This document shows positions 11,601 to 22,591 of a stretch of 64,000 bases of DNA, piece by piece; the stretch's first letter is position 1, and every line of letters begins with the position of its first letter. This stretch comes from Solen grandis. Taxonomy: Eukaryota; Mollusca; Bivalvia; Adapedonta; Solenidae. Location: NCBI GenBank assembly GCA_021229015.1, contig CM037792.1, positions 2,030,070-2,094,069 of the forward strand. Reading direction: 5' to 3'. A model generated the notes under the pieces. The model had not been told where the DNA came from. It searched no databases and saw nothing but the letters and a program-made list of their open reading frames with translations. A program made the translations under genes and the position numbers.

Positions 11601-14049
11601 AATTGCTTGGGTAACCTTTCTAGGATCCCTAAGGATACGGTCATCGAACTTTACCTCACTCCCTAGGTATGTCTGCTTAACTCCCCTCTTACACGTTCGG
11701 TTGTAGAGTTTCCAAAATGAACCACAGTCTACAGAACATTCTGCACCAATATCACGGTATATTTTGTTAAAATATATACGCACTGTAATCCGGTGATATG
11801 ATCGAAACATTCATTTAGCATCCTTATATGATCTAAACATCACGTAGGAACTATCGTGCGGTTTTCCGGCAGTCATCCACTCGCATCGCTTAGCACGCAT
11901 TGTTCCATGGAGCTGCCTCAAACTCAAGTCCCAATAAAGTTTTAAGTAAGACGTATACGCGTAATATGAGCAAGAGAGAGAACAAATCAGATGCGCGTCT
12001 GACACAATATTATATATAATGATATAATTACAAGTAGTTTATGTCTTTAAAATCAAAATTTACATAATAACTTTATCACAAATTTCATTAAAATTCCCTG
12101 AAAAACTCCTTTTGATATTTGATTTTATTTTATTTGAAAAATATGGTTGTTACTTGTGGAGAATTTTTTTTTTTTTGGCTAAAAGAAACAATATGTTTAA
12201 GGTAGTTAATTCACTCACAAAATGTCTGTTCCATCTATAAACATAGCTTTACATTATGTCAAATGTACGTAACAGGGGAACAAAATTAAAAAAAGATTTA
12301 TCTCAAACGATTGTAGTCTTTGATAATATGAAACATAAAATATATTTCACTGCTTATGTAATTTGGTCTGTTTTATCAATTACTTTGTTCTGTTGAAGAA
12401 CACAGAACAACAAAAACCCTTTTATTGTGTTCTTGCAGTGTTTCCCTATTCCTATATTTGTTCTTCAATTTTCCTGATTTTTGGATTTAATTCATTATGA
12501 TATACAAAATCGATTCGACATATCGCCGTTCAAAATGCATGGTGGCATTAACACTCTCATTCAGTAAAGCGTAACAAAAGCTCTCAGTCGTAGAACATAA
12601 CAATAAAAGTAGTTTATGATCTGCTTGGGTACTGATACATCCACAATTTTTGATCCCTCACTTACTTTAACAAGTACTTACGCTGCGGTTATTCGACGTT
12701 TTGTACTTACCTCTGTAACGTAAATATATGAAATGAAAAGAATTTATCTACAGTAATGATAAAAAGAACTAGTTCATAAAAGTGTCGACGTTGGTTTTTA
12801 GCCAGATTAGAATATCAGGGGAATAGTTGAAACAATAAAAATGGAATAACCCTTTAAAAACGGACTTTTTTTTGTAGAAACGTTAATTCCGTTAGTGATG
12901 CAGCGGTCCAGGTGTAGCGTAGATTTGAAGGATATGAGTTCAAACTTGGACAGGATTTGTTCATAACCATCCTAGGCTGGTCAATTACCGCTCAAACCAG
13001 TACACCGTCTAAAATGATTATCAGTGTATATTTTTGTTCCATTTGTTTTCATAAAAAGCAGTTTCAACAAATATCTTTGTCTGGCGGCGAAAATTCGATG
13101 CCCGTGAAATTAAATGTGCATATATAATCCTTCTTGTCATATGTTGTAGGTGAGGACCTTTTCAGAAGCTTTAAGCTGGAGCACATGGATGACTATATAG
13201 ATTTATGTCGGGAATTTGAAATAAAGAAAAGAGATATTGATGAAAAGGGTAGACATACATCCATTAAGCTTTCTTCTCTGGTTAATCTATTCGAAAAGAA
13301 AAATGGCACAAAATTTGAAGAATTAATCACCAACTCCTCTTTCTCGGAATTTGTTTCTACAAAAGCTGATAAGCTGAAAATCAAAACAGAATTCTTGCAT
13401 TCCCTTTTTGGGGCCAACTATAAGCAGTATAGTTGATCACGTAAAATATCTTCTACAACAAAAAGAAACACGAGGATGTTCCATTATAATGATGGTGGGT
13501 GGTTTTTCAGAGTGCAGTCTTTTGCAAACCCGTATCAAGGAGTCATTTTCAGATATGGAGATCGTCATCCCGGATGATGCAGGGCTTGTTATCTTGAAAG
13601 GAGCTGTTGTATATGGCCACAACCCGACTGCTATAGCTGAACGTGTTTGCAGGTTTACGTACGGCATCAGAGCCTGCCATACCAAATCATCATGTTGTAA
13701 ACATCCCGATACTACGACGAAAGTGATCGAAGGAATCACCAGCTGTACCAATATATTCAATATACATGTAAAAGCAGGACAATGTATCCGTTTCGGTGAA
13801 GAGCAAAAGGAGGAGATATATAAACCTTTGGAAAAAAATCAAAGAATGGTTGGGTTTCCTATCTATACATCCGATAGAGAAAACCCAGAACTGACAACAG
13901 AAGATGGATGTCGGGAAATAGGAAAAGTCACCATACCACTCTCTGACATGACCGGTGGGCTGGGTCGAAAAGTAGGAGTCAGTATGATGTTTGGAGGGAC
14001 TGAAATTGAAGTGAAAGCTGTCGAGAAACCGGTTTGGAAATTAAAATGA
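5687..14049 (+). CDS. HSPA12A-like: HSPA12-type HSP70-like protein, 3' exons only (5'-truncated, frameshifted)
   Basis: Four exons with consistent phases: 5687-5908, 7005-7161, 8928-9062 and 13150-14049, each flanked by AG and GT. Together they encode the middle and end of a HSP70 family 12 ATPase: LTVPAIWSDAAKH (exon 1), LEPECAALF and the phosphate-2 loop VLDAGGGTVDIAVLE split across exons 2 and 3, SGGASGGINVNQAF, and in the last exon the adenosine loop MMVGGFSECSLLQTRI. The end FGGTEIEVKA is typical of HSPA12. These divergent HSP70s lack the normal substrate domain and are greatly expanded in bivalves; they are cytosolic stress/immune-linked ATPases by analogy. No exon for the N-terminal phosphate-1 region lies in the 5 kb upstream, where the PolB block sits instead. 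The last exon carries a one-base excess in a G run at 13410-13413. Probably a pseudogene, or a real gene damaged by assembly. Possible weak poly(A) signal ATTAAA at 14074. Confidence 0.85.
5909..7004 (+). other. Intron 1 (visible) of the first HSPA12 gene
   Basis: AT-rich, begins GTATAA and ends TTTCCAAG. No gene or recognisable repeat seen. Confidence 0.7.
7162..8927 (+). other. Intron 2 (visible) of the first HSPA12 gene
   Basis: Begins GTATATA after the partial glycine codon and ends TTAATTTCAG. The 69 aa ORF at 8265-8474 has no features and is treated as chance. Confidence 0.7.
9063..13149 (+). other. Intron 3 (visible), hosting a LINE remnant
   Basis: Begins GTAAGT and ends ATGTTGTAG. 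It contains the minus-strand LINE at 9770-12005. 9063-9769 and 12010-12880 show nothing recognisable. At about 12893-12955 there is a weak tRNA-like stretch (B-box-like GAGTTCAAACTT) that may be an old SINE. Confidence 0.7.
9770..12005 (-). mobile_element. Decayed non-LTR retrotransposon (LINE ORF2 remnant)
   Basis: Read on the minus strand, the order is that of a LINE ORF2 after the endonuclease. A linker runs down to about 11560 (GSFWKLYNR, YLGSEVKFDD, AIWGNYFETL). Then come RT blocks VPGQLKEGCITLFRGGNKR (about 11320-11265), DDLKGYRAIT (to about 11230), FLNARQAFDRVWHNGLLFKL (about 11046-10987) and SPFLYLCYINDII (about 10846-10805), then WRFQHNPSKCAI. A C-terminal zinc-knuckle-like motif CQKCGDEL...DHFILDCP (about 10085-10018) follows, with a tail to about 9770. 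Many stops and frameshifts; the catalytic YADD block is not seen. It resembles CR1/jockey-group elements common in molluscs, but the clade is not determined. It lies antisense in the HSPA12 intron. Confidence 0.8.
13150..14049 (+). pseudogene. HSPA12A-like: Terminal HSPA12 exon with +1 frameshift
   Basis: From 13150 the frame continues from the previous exon (GEDLFRSFKLEHMDDY) up to LHSLFG. It then leaves frame and stops at 13434-13436. The family continuation (PTISSIVDHVKYLLQQ) is in the next frame from about 13411 to the TGA at 14047-14049. One base fewer in the GGGG at 13410-13413 would join them, so the break is a single-base insertion in a homopolymer, either genuine or a consensus error. 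Confidence 0.8.
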
Positions 14050-14784
14050 AAAAAAACCTGAAAATTGGTTAATATTAAACATTGTGCGTTACATGGAAAA
14101 ATGAGATACATGTGTACTTTTTAAATGTATGTATACGTAGAGCCATGTTGCCTACACATGTTCAAACAAACAAACAAACAAAAAACTCAAAAGTCCAGCG
14201 ATAAAGGCACCCGGTGGTTTACTGGTCAGTCGTTTACTGCTCTTTGATTTAAACTTCATTTATTCAATAATACATGCAAATGTGGTACACAACGAACAAA
14301 ATATGTTTACTATGGGTTGGAAAACATGTTTTTATATACAATATAAATTTTCCTACATGTTTATTGAGACAATTCAAAAGCAGATTGAGTAATGCATTAT
14401 AAACATAAAGAACAATTACAAAATTAAGTAATATATTACACCAGTGAAGTCTTAATACGCATATTGTGGTTTGGACAGCTGAACCTAATAGAGATTTGGT
14501 ACGGAGTAGATACATGTAAGCGCGGATGCCATGCTGGGATGAAAAACTTACTAATATTCATTTAGCGAGAGAAAAAACAAAACAATAAGATTTCCATAAA
14601 TGTGAACATTTATTTATGTTCAAGATGTACCGCTATCATATGTGTCCTGTACGATGTGAACCATTTTATAGGACGAAGTGAACCATTTCATGGATCGAAG
14701 TGAACCCGTTTATGATAAGATGTGAATTCCTTTGTTGTGTTCATTAACATGTATTATAAATCGGATATTTTCTTTCTTTGACGT
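14050..14784. other. Intergenic, with 21 bp tandem repeat
   Basis: Follows the HSPA12 stop. A short tandem of about four 21 base units (ACGATGTGAACCATTTTATAG and variants) lies at about 14651-14735. The other small ORFs are featureless. Confidence 0.6.
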
Positions 14785-15297
14785 TTTTAAAGACGATCGC
14801 GACAGTTTTATTTTTGTTTCAAAACAGTCAGAATTTCCAGAGTCTTTGTTTATTGATAGTATATTATCCGATTTTCTAAGTATGAAATAAAAAAAAGTGG
14901 CGTCACAAGCGTCAGAAAAAAATATGAGTATTTTTATGTATACCCTATATAGCATTGGTTTAGGATGGAATTTCACATATATAATTAAGTCTTTTTTCAT
15001 CGAATGATTCTGTTCCTCTTTATAGTTTTAAAAAGTATTAAACAACATTCGTCGTGATTAAACCGTACAGTACAGTAGACAATAACAGCAATATTTATCA
15101 TAACACCTTTTCAAATAAGCGGTTGGCGACAGTACTGAAAAACTGTACTTGAAATATAACACGCAACCCTTTTCGAACTTGACTCTTCTGTTATCTAGCG
15201 TTTTTATTTAAATGAAAACTATTATATTTGAATTAGCGGTGATGATGTAAAATTTACAAGTTTGTGATAATAGAAACTGTCGCGATCGTCTTTAAAA
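14785..15297. mobile_element. Candidate MITE with 24 bp perfect inverted repeats
   Basis: 14785-14808 (TTTTAAAGACGATCGCGACA then GTTT) is the exact reverse complement of 15274-15297. The enclosed 465 bases have no transposase-like frame. I could not find a clear target duplication outside the arms, so the family is open. Confidence 0.6.
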
Positions 15298-17655
15298 GTG
15301 TTTATTTAATTTTATATATAATACACAGACATGTGTATTTTGAATATTTGGAAATGTTCTTTTTTTTTTTTTATCATTGTTTTTTAAGGTTTAAATTCAA
15401 TAATAAATTTTTTAAAGGAAAATAAGCAATTTTTTTGGTTTAAAAAACCGTTTAATTTAACGATTAAAATAGTCTTTATTTAAGGTAATCCAGAAACTGG
15501 CTGATATAGAACTTTTATTAAGTTTACGTATGTAAAATTCTGACATGAGCGTAGCATAGTGAAACGTCATTCAGGAGCTGATTTAATTCAGACTGGTATG
15601 CATGAGACAGAAATGGTGTAACTTCACTGCGATATGTGGTATAAAAACTCACCGAATCACATTGAACTGACAATGGTTTAACCTGCCTTGAAATTTCCCT
15701 CGTTTTCCTTTTTACGCCAAGAAAGGGATATCTATCAGTATTATTTTAACTCCTTTGGTATGTTGCCACCAAAAATCCTGCTTTTGTCTGGTATTCAAAG
15801 CCTCGACCAAATGGACGGTTTGCTTAAATCGTAGGGTTATCATTTCGATTACATGTACATTGTATATGAAATGTTTTTGAATATATCGCTTCTGTTAAGA
15901 TTAAGGTAATGTTCTACAGTGTTTGTGTGTGTGTGTGTGTTTCCGATTTGTTAAAAAAGTTTTCGATTCTTATGTGTAAATTTTATGTAGCTTGCATACA
16001 ATGTATACGAGGTGCGGGGGAACAACTTTAATAATCTAGTATATATTAAGGACAGTCACACGAAATGTAGATAAAAGGCTTACAGTTGTAATATTTGCAT
16101 GTTTAGGGTAAGGAAGTGAAAGCTATATTTAACATATAAGTTCAAAGCCAATGGAGTTCCGTAATAAGTGGTATATTATGCAGACACCACTTTATTCTTT
16201 GCAACTGTTAACTTAATCATAGTTCTTAGCTTTGTAGTAAGTCCGGCTTTAATACGTGTAATGAAATTATTGAACCAAGGAACGTTGTTCCGATAAGAAG
16301 TATTAGGTCTTTAATAAGTCAAAATACAAATATGACATCCGTTTGTAACTATATAGAATTGACATTCAGCCTTAGAAGCGAAAATATAACCAACGGCTTG
16401 TATATAAGATATTCTTTCAAAACATACGAATGTCCTTTTGGTATTTAAATCATGATTCGCACAATTATTTTAATAGTGGTATGACTTTTTTATTTTGCAG
16501 AAAATAAAACATTCAACCTTATTCTGATTGATTTTCCTGGTTAAAATTTTCAACAAGTAATTAAATGGCTCGACGCCACCCATTATGCGATTTTTATTAT
16601 GCAAAATGTATGATTCTTGCAACTGAAAACACATTTTTCTTTAATAAATTATTAGACTGAGTCTTAAAGTTGTCCAATTATTTTTATATGTCAAATAGTG
16701 AGGCCTGCATAGAACTGACATGAACGTATATTATCTAACATTTCCTTTGCAGCATTTCCATTAAAATAACAAAAACTAATGGAACGTTTTCATCTGTTAC
16801 CTTGTAATATGTAAAATAAAAGATGTTTCATACACTGTGTCATAATCAAATATAAGAAACTGAAGAAATAAAATGGTAAAACGGCATCTACTGTGTTCAC
16901 TATGTGTATTTCTTTACATAGATAGAATTAACCGATTAATTCTTTATTGGCACAAACTTATAAGTTCAAGAACCGAAGCGTGCGTCCAGATGTTATTTTC
17001 CCAGAACGCTTCACTGCAGATGGTCGACAAATCTTGATAATTACCGAGTTGACGACTTTTTTCCCAAATTTGACAGAATATTTGAGCTGAGGTTTTGGAA
17101 TAGATAGCTTTGTAAATGGCTGAGGATCACTCGGTCCATGTGTCAGGAAAATAAAGCGTATTACCTAAATATGGAAGCTAAATAGATAAGAAGAAACTGA
17201 TTATTTGATACATGTAGATGTTGCATATCTATTAATGTTCCCAAATATAATATGGAAGATTAGTTGTTGATGTGGTGAAGATAAGCCAATAGTAGGATGA
17301 AGCAGGACCTGGGTTTACAGAGGCATAGACCTACTGCAATCCAGCTGAAAATTAAGCTTCATCAAGTAAAAATATGATCCTAAAGTAAATAACTTTATAC
17401 ATTTAAATTTCTGCTTGCTCTGAATATCTTACATTGGTTGTCACAATGTATCATTAATTATATATTTTATACCAACCTGCAATCAAGCTGTCTGTTTTAA
17501 AATGTCCATATTTCATAAATCTTACCACCTATTCTCATAAAAATGTCGTAATTGATTTATAATGTGTTAGACAAATGAGAATAAAATTTTCTTTCTTTTA
17601 TATTTTCCCATTCAGTTATCCCGGGCTGTTAAAAATGTGTCCTTTATAGATAAAT
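15298..17655. other. Intergenic, no gene seen
   Basis: AT-rich, a (GT)n run at about 15925-15942, homopolymer T tracts, no coding-like frame on either strand. Confidence 0.6.
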
Positions 17656-17659
17656 CATA

Positions 17660-17724
17660 ATATTACTAGTCTCATGTAAAACAACAAACATATGTTTGTT
17701 GTTTTATAAAGATTAGTAATATTA
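17660..17724. repeat. Palindrome centred at 17691/17692
   Basis: A perfect 28 base core (AAAACAACAAACAT and its complement, no loop) extended by imperfect arms AATATTACTA...TAGTAATATT. It can extrude as a cruciform. Confidence 0.75.
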
Positions 17725-17729
17725 AGATG

Positions 17730-19853
17730 ATTTAAGAGAGAGAGCATGCTAACCAAATATGCTAAGAACCCCCCAAAATATTTGTCATTTTTATCAGTTT
17801 TTCCCGAAAAAGAAAGTATCGTTTTCAGAAAATAATAATTCATGTTATCGAAATAGTTTTGTCATTAACACACATCTACGATTGTTCATTTTTCAATGAC
17901 ACAATGTCATCCAAGGTAAACATAGTGTACCGATCTTCCAAATATCGTTTGCTGTGTATAAACCTGGGGTATATTTCACATAACTTTTCGCTTTAAACTT
18001 CCTGGTTGAACAAAATTCATCTTACACATCTTTTGTTTGTGTACTGAATTCGCAAATGTTTAATTTTTCCTTTATATAAGATATGTGGTAAAAGGGAAAA
18101 CAAGTTTAATGCACTTGACATCCCTAGGCTCTACACACATATAAATAAATTATTGAAACGTTCCCTCAGGTCCTCAGATGTCATTGTATCTGTGCGCGCG
18201 CATGTTCAACAGTTTTTGGAAAAGGAAGTAATATTGTTCATCCCTGGTTTAATGGCCATTTGTACAGGTAGGTTTAATATTTTGGATTTAATTTTGTTAT
18301 TTCTGAAAATCATTCAAAGAGATTTACATATAGAACTGAAACGTCGAGCAATAAGAAACATAATCATGGTAATATGTATTGACTATTCACTTCATGTGCA
18401 TGACTTCTAATTTCTGGTCAATATTTTTATATTCATATCTATATATTGTCAGATTTAAATATTTATCTATGAGATATATCAGTATCTTTATGACTTGATA
18501 CCTCTCTGTCGTTTAGACCAACAATAGTGTATATTACTCAGACTTAAAATTTGTTTATGGCTGTAATATCTGGGTCAATTTAGATTTCAGATGATATCGA
18601 AACTTAGATAAGTATTGACATGGTTTTGGTTTTACTCAGGTAAACTTGAGCTGGCATGTTGGCTACAGGATAACTTTTTTTTCTCTTTCATGGCCAAGAG
18701 GTGTTATCATTTTCGCAATACACGTCGTCTTACTGTAATTTCGACGAGTTATGGAGATAAAATAGGACGGTGTTATCATATTCGCAATACACGTCGTCTC
18801 ACTGTAATTTCAATGATTTACGAATATAAAATAGGATAGCTATTCGCTTGGACCCTCAATATGACCTCGATCTTTAAGTAATATGAGTGAATGCTTTGCA
18901 CAATTTCTCCTTGTGTTTTCAAAGAGCTTAGTTAAAATTTGTTGTTGTTGTCGTTTTAATCTGAATTCTAAAAATATTTTAGATTGTAGAAAGCGACACG
19001 ATTTGTAACATTCTTTGTCACAACACGCAATGATTCGGGATGTGATTTTTTTTATTAAGACGTCTCATGTATGGTTTGTTGTATTATCGTTTAATAAATT
19101 GTACGCATTTTGATTGATATCCGTCTATTAAAATGTAAAAGACATCGTTCTTTTTCTAAAAAGTGAAAAAAGACACCTCCCCGAATTACTGCATGTGACG
19201 TCATTTTTAGAAATCCCTAGATCTGTCAAAAGTCCTCATTCCTCATTGCGATAACTAAGATTTTTTTAGCCAAAGTTCTTCATAAAAAGCAAATTCGTAA
19301 AGCAAACAGTCTATTAATCGACATTACTACATAAACATAAGTTTGTGTTTTGTAAGTATATGTAAAGCGGATAATTCGTACTAGGATTGTACGTACTAGG
19401 TAAATATTTTTTGTATAATCTCTTCAATAACTTCTATTTAATGTTTAGACTTTTGAATCTTAAAACAAGTAGTTGATAGTTGAAAATGAAAGGCTATATA
19501 AAAAGATTCTGAGTTAGTATTTGTTTATGTACAGTACAAAAAGTGAATTTTGTCTTCTTGGTTATTTGAAATATAAATTATGTGATTTGTTTTCTTCGAA
19601 AAATATAATTTTCTGTTCATTAGTTCACTTTACAATGATTTCACATTAAGCATGCTATACAAAAACACTGAATATGATAATATTTCTTATTATTTTATGA
19701 TTGTAGAAACATTGTGCCTAAAAAGAACTAAGAAGCAGTCAATACTATAGTAGGTGTTTTATTCTAACTCCAGTGACCTTGACCTTTCAAGGACGCGTGT
19801 GATTGATGCTTTTTTACTATTTCTCTTTTTTATTTATTTAATTTTTTTTTCAG
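17730..19853 (+). other. Upstream region of the second HSPA12 gene
   Basis: No clear protein gene. 18153-18267 is open and ends in a good donor (TGTACAG then GTAGGT). It could be a 5' untranslated exon of the HSPA12 gene that starts at 19902, but this is weak. A 69 base tandem duplication lies inside, described separately. Confidence 0.4.
18700..18838. repeat. 69 bp tandem duplication
   Basis: 18700-18768 and 18769-18837 are two diverged copies beginning GGTGTTATCAT and ending AATAGGA. The period of 69 keeps one frame open, but nothing else suggests coding. Confidence 0.8.
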
Positions 19854-19901
19854 ATCACATCCTGGATTTAGAAAATCAGAAGGCATCGAGAGGTATTAAG
19901 G

Positions 19902-22135
19902 ATGGCCAGTAAAAACACTTCATCTGGCAAGGAAGTATGTCACTTTGAACACATTTTATCAGTTACTTTGATTTAGTATAATAATATATATTCATGTCTC
20001 GAAATCAGAACTGTGTCTTTCCCTTTTTTTTAACAAAAACCGCCGTCTTAGAAAGCAAAATGTATATGTTATCCATGAATGTTCCTGTTTGAAACGCCTT
20101 GTAACAACATTGATGAAATTGAATATATTGTCAGTGTATTCCATCGATTATTTTGTTTCTAGACCTCCAGAAGCAGTGGAAAGCTGATTGTTGCGGCTAT
20201 AGACTTCGGGACTACCTATTCAGGGGTTGCTTATTCCCTAAAACATGAATTCAAATCGGACCCCACAAACGTCAAGGCAAAAGTCTGGAGTGGAGGCAAA
20301 CTCTTATCGTCAAAAGGTAATGAATAATATAAAAGTAGCTAAAAAAATTGGCATAAAACTGTTATGCTCTACTTCACAGATCTGAAGGCGAAACCTTTTT
20401 TTTTTTTTTTTTCGATATTCCAGAAATCTTTTTTACGCTTGTTCTAGTACGTTCTTGTATGTTCGTGTAAAAGTTTGCTTGTGTATAAAAATAAGTATAT
20501 AAAGCAAGTCCTAGTTGAATATAGGATAAATTATATAATTTATTATTTCAAGAGAACATATTTATATATAATTAAATACACTTTCGATCTTACAGTAACA
20601 GTTACAATTTCCAACCAGTCCACCAGTACCAGTAAAAAAAAAAACACAATATATTTTTGTACTCGTCGTGCGTTTAACGGTATACTCGTTCTTATGTTCA
20701 AATACCCTTTGTATATCTGCTGGTAGTTGAATACAAGGTCTGTACGACACTCATCGAGTAAGTATGGAGCTTAAGCATTATCCTAATTTTCAATGTCGAT
20801 ATGACTTTCACAGTGGAATATCTCGATCAGTTCAAAAGCAATAGATAGTTATTGAAAGCATGTTTACTGTAACTATGAATGCCAAAACCTACGGAAAGCT
20901 GTCAGTGAGATAACTTAAAGTGTCCCTTGTCTGTGGGAAATTATCAAATGTTCATAAGGTATTTAGAAAACTTCTAGATCTGTCAGCTAAGTGATTTTCT
21001 ATTTATCTGACCTGGAGCGAATTCCACCATCCATATATAGTGGAAATACTTAACGGTGAATTTCATAATTCTTGTTTTTTTTTATAAGGAATACTAAACG
21101 ATTTAATTTCTCAAAAAAATCAATTTTGTCATTAGTAAGAAAATTATTTATGCCAGCTTTGTCATGCACTTGAATAACACATGAAAGGTGGAATGCGCTT
21201 CTACCTAATTTAAGAATTTAAGTGTTTCCTAACGCAAGTATCGGTGGTGGAATTCAAGTCCGGTAAATGCACTAATAAAACAAACTGATATTTTACCCCT
21301 ATTAGTCAATTTTAATACCATTCTCTAGGTCCGACGTGCATACTGATAGAGCCTGATGGTAAGACCTTCCATTCGTTTGGGTATGATGCGGAAACTAAAT
21401 ATGCGGATTTGGCTACCGAAGAGGAGCATGGCGACTGGTACTACTTCCGGCATTTCAAAATGGCGCTGTTTAGAGACACTTGTAATTACTCATTTGTTGT
21501 TTTCTACATTTACTCTAAGATTATGCACATATATAAGTATGTATCGACTGAAAGTTTCATTTCTCTACACCATAACAGGAAAGAACCTACTCAGAATTTA
21601 TTCAATTATATAATATTTTAAATTAATTTGTTAGGTATGATATTGTGTAACCAAATTTGCTACATGGTTAGACTGTGTTAAAAGAAGGTTGTGATTGCTT
21701 TTGATGGATGAGATGTAAATGTCAATATGACTAAATTTTTTAGCATGTGATAGACATTTTTATCTAATATCATACCCAATATAAACAGACAAATACGATA
21801 TACATCTAGAGAAAAACAACAAAATGAAACATGTATATGTATATAATATACATGCAAATATATAGAAATCAGATTTTTTTTTATATATCTACTTGCTGTA
21901 TTTATTTTACAAGGGTTTAAAAAGAAACAGTATGCTCGAGGATGCAACAAAAAAGAAACTCTCTGCTAAACTAGTTTTCAAAATGTCCATACGTTACCTG
22001 AAAGATAATTTGCTGGAGATGGTAGGGAAACGTCTGACAGACGAAGTTACGAATGAGGACATACATTGGGTTCTTACTGTACCCGCGATCTGGAACGACG
22101 CCGCAAAACACTTCATGAGGGAAGCCGCTCAAGAG
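19902..22135 (+). CDS. HSPA12A-like: HSPA12-type HSP70-like protein, 5' exons only (3'-truncated in window)
   Basis: Start ATG at 19902 in an exon that begins after TTTTTTTTCAG (about 19854) and ends at 19934. Next exons are 20163-20316 (VAAIDFGTTYSGVAYSL, the phosphate-1 loop of the HSP70 ATPase fold), 21329 to about 21481 (CILIEPDG, FHSFGYDAE, YYFRHFKMALFRD) and 21914-22135 (IHWVLTVPAIWNDAAKHFMREAA). The last exon is homologous to the first visible exon of the other copy: by eye about 54 of 75 residues are identical. No exon for the second half of the ATPase is found downstream. The Helitron-like array starts after the gap at 22492. The donor of the third exon is a problem: the only nearby GT (21482) leaves phase 1, but the next exon needs phase 0. 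This suggests an indel or a non-canonical site. Likely a broken or rearranged paralogue; the missing exons may also be lost in the gaps. Confidence 0.85.
20317..21328 (+). other. Intron of second HSPA12 gene
   Basis: Starts GTAATG, ends TTCTCTAG. T and A homopolymers; nothing else recognised. Confidence 0.7.
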
Positions 22136-22491
22136 GTATAGTACAAGTCAAAAGTAAATTTAAATCTAACTGAACAAGGAAATAATCATTTTATAAGACA
22201 TTAAACTTGCTAGAATCATACACTTAGATTCGTATAACATTTCTTTCCTCGAAAAGTGATTATAGTGCATATATGCAATGCTGCAGATATACTATCCTTT
22301 CATACGTATTTAATCGTTCATTTGTTAACATATCAAATTCACTTTCAATACTTAAACATAGATTTACATACATAATGATATTTGATCCCATGCTTTCACA
22401 CATGTAATAGAGGATATCTGGAACTCACATAAATGTTATTTTTTCATGTAGGTACATACACTCTGATCATTCAATGTTGCCAAAAAGTATG
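22136..22491 (+). other. Start of downstream intron, then gap
   Basis: Begins GTATAG after the last exon. No further HSP70 exon before the gap. Confidence 0.6.
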
Positions 22492-22591
22492 NNNNNNNNN
22501 NNNNNNNNNNNNNNNNNNNNNNNNNNNNNNNNNNNNNNNNNNNNNNNNNNNNNNNNNNNNNNNNNNNNNNNNNNNNNNNNNNNNNNNNNNN
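22492..22591. other. Assembly gap (100 N)
   Basis: Placeholder gap exactly at the left edge of the repeat array, where assembly would be expected to fail. Confidence 0.98.

Noticed and set aside
11466..11810. Independent host gene on the minus strand
   Set aside because: The sequence is the linker of a LINE ORF2, collinear with RT blocks further along.
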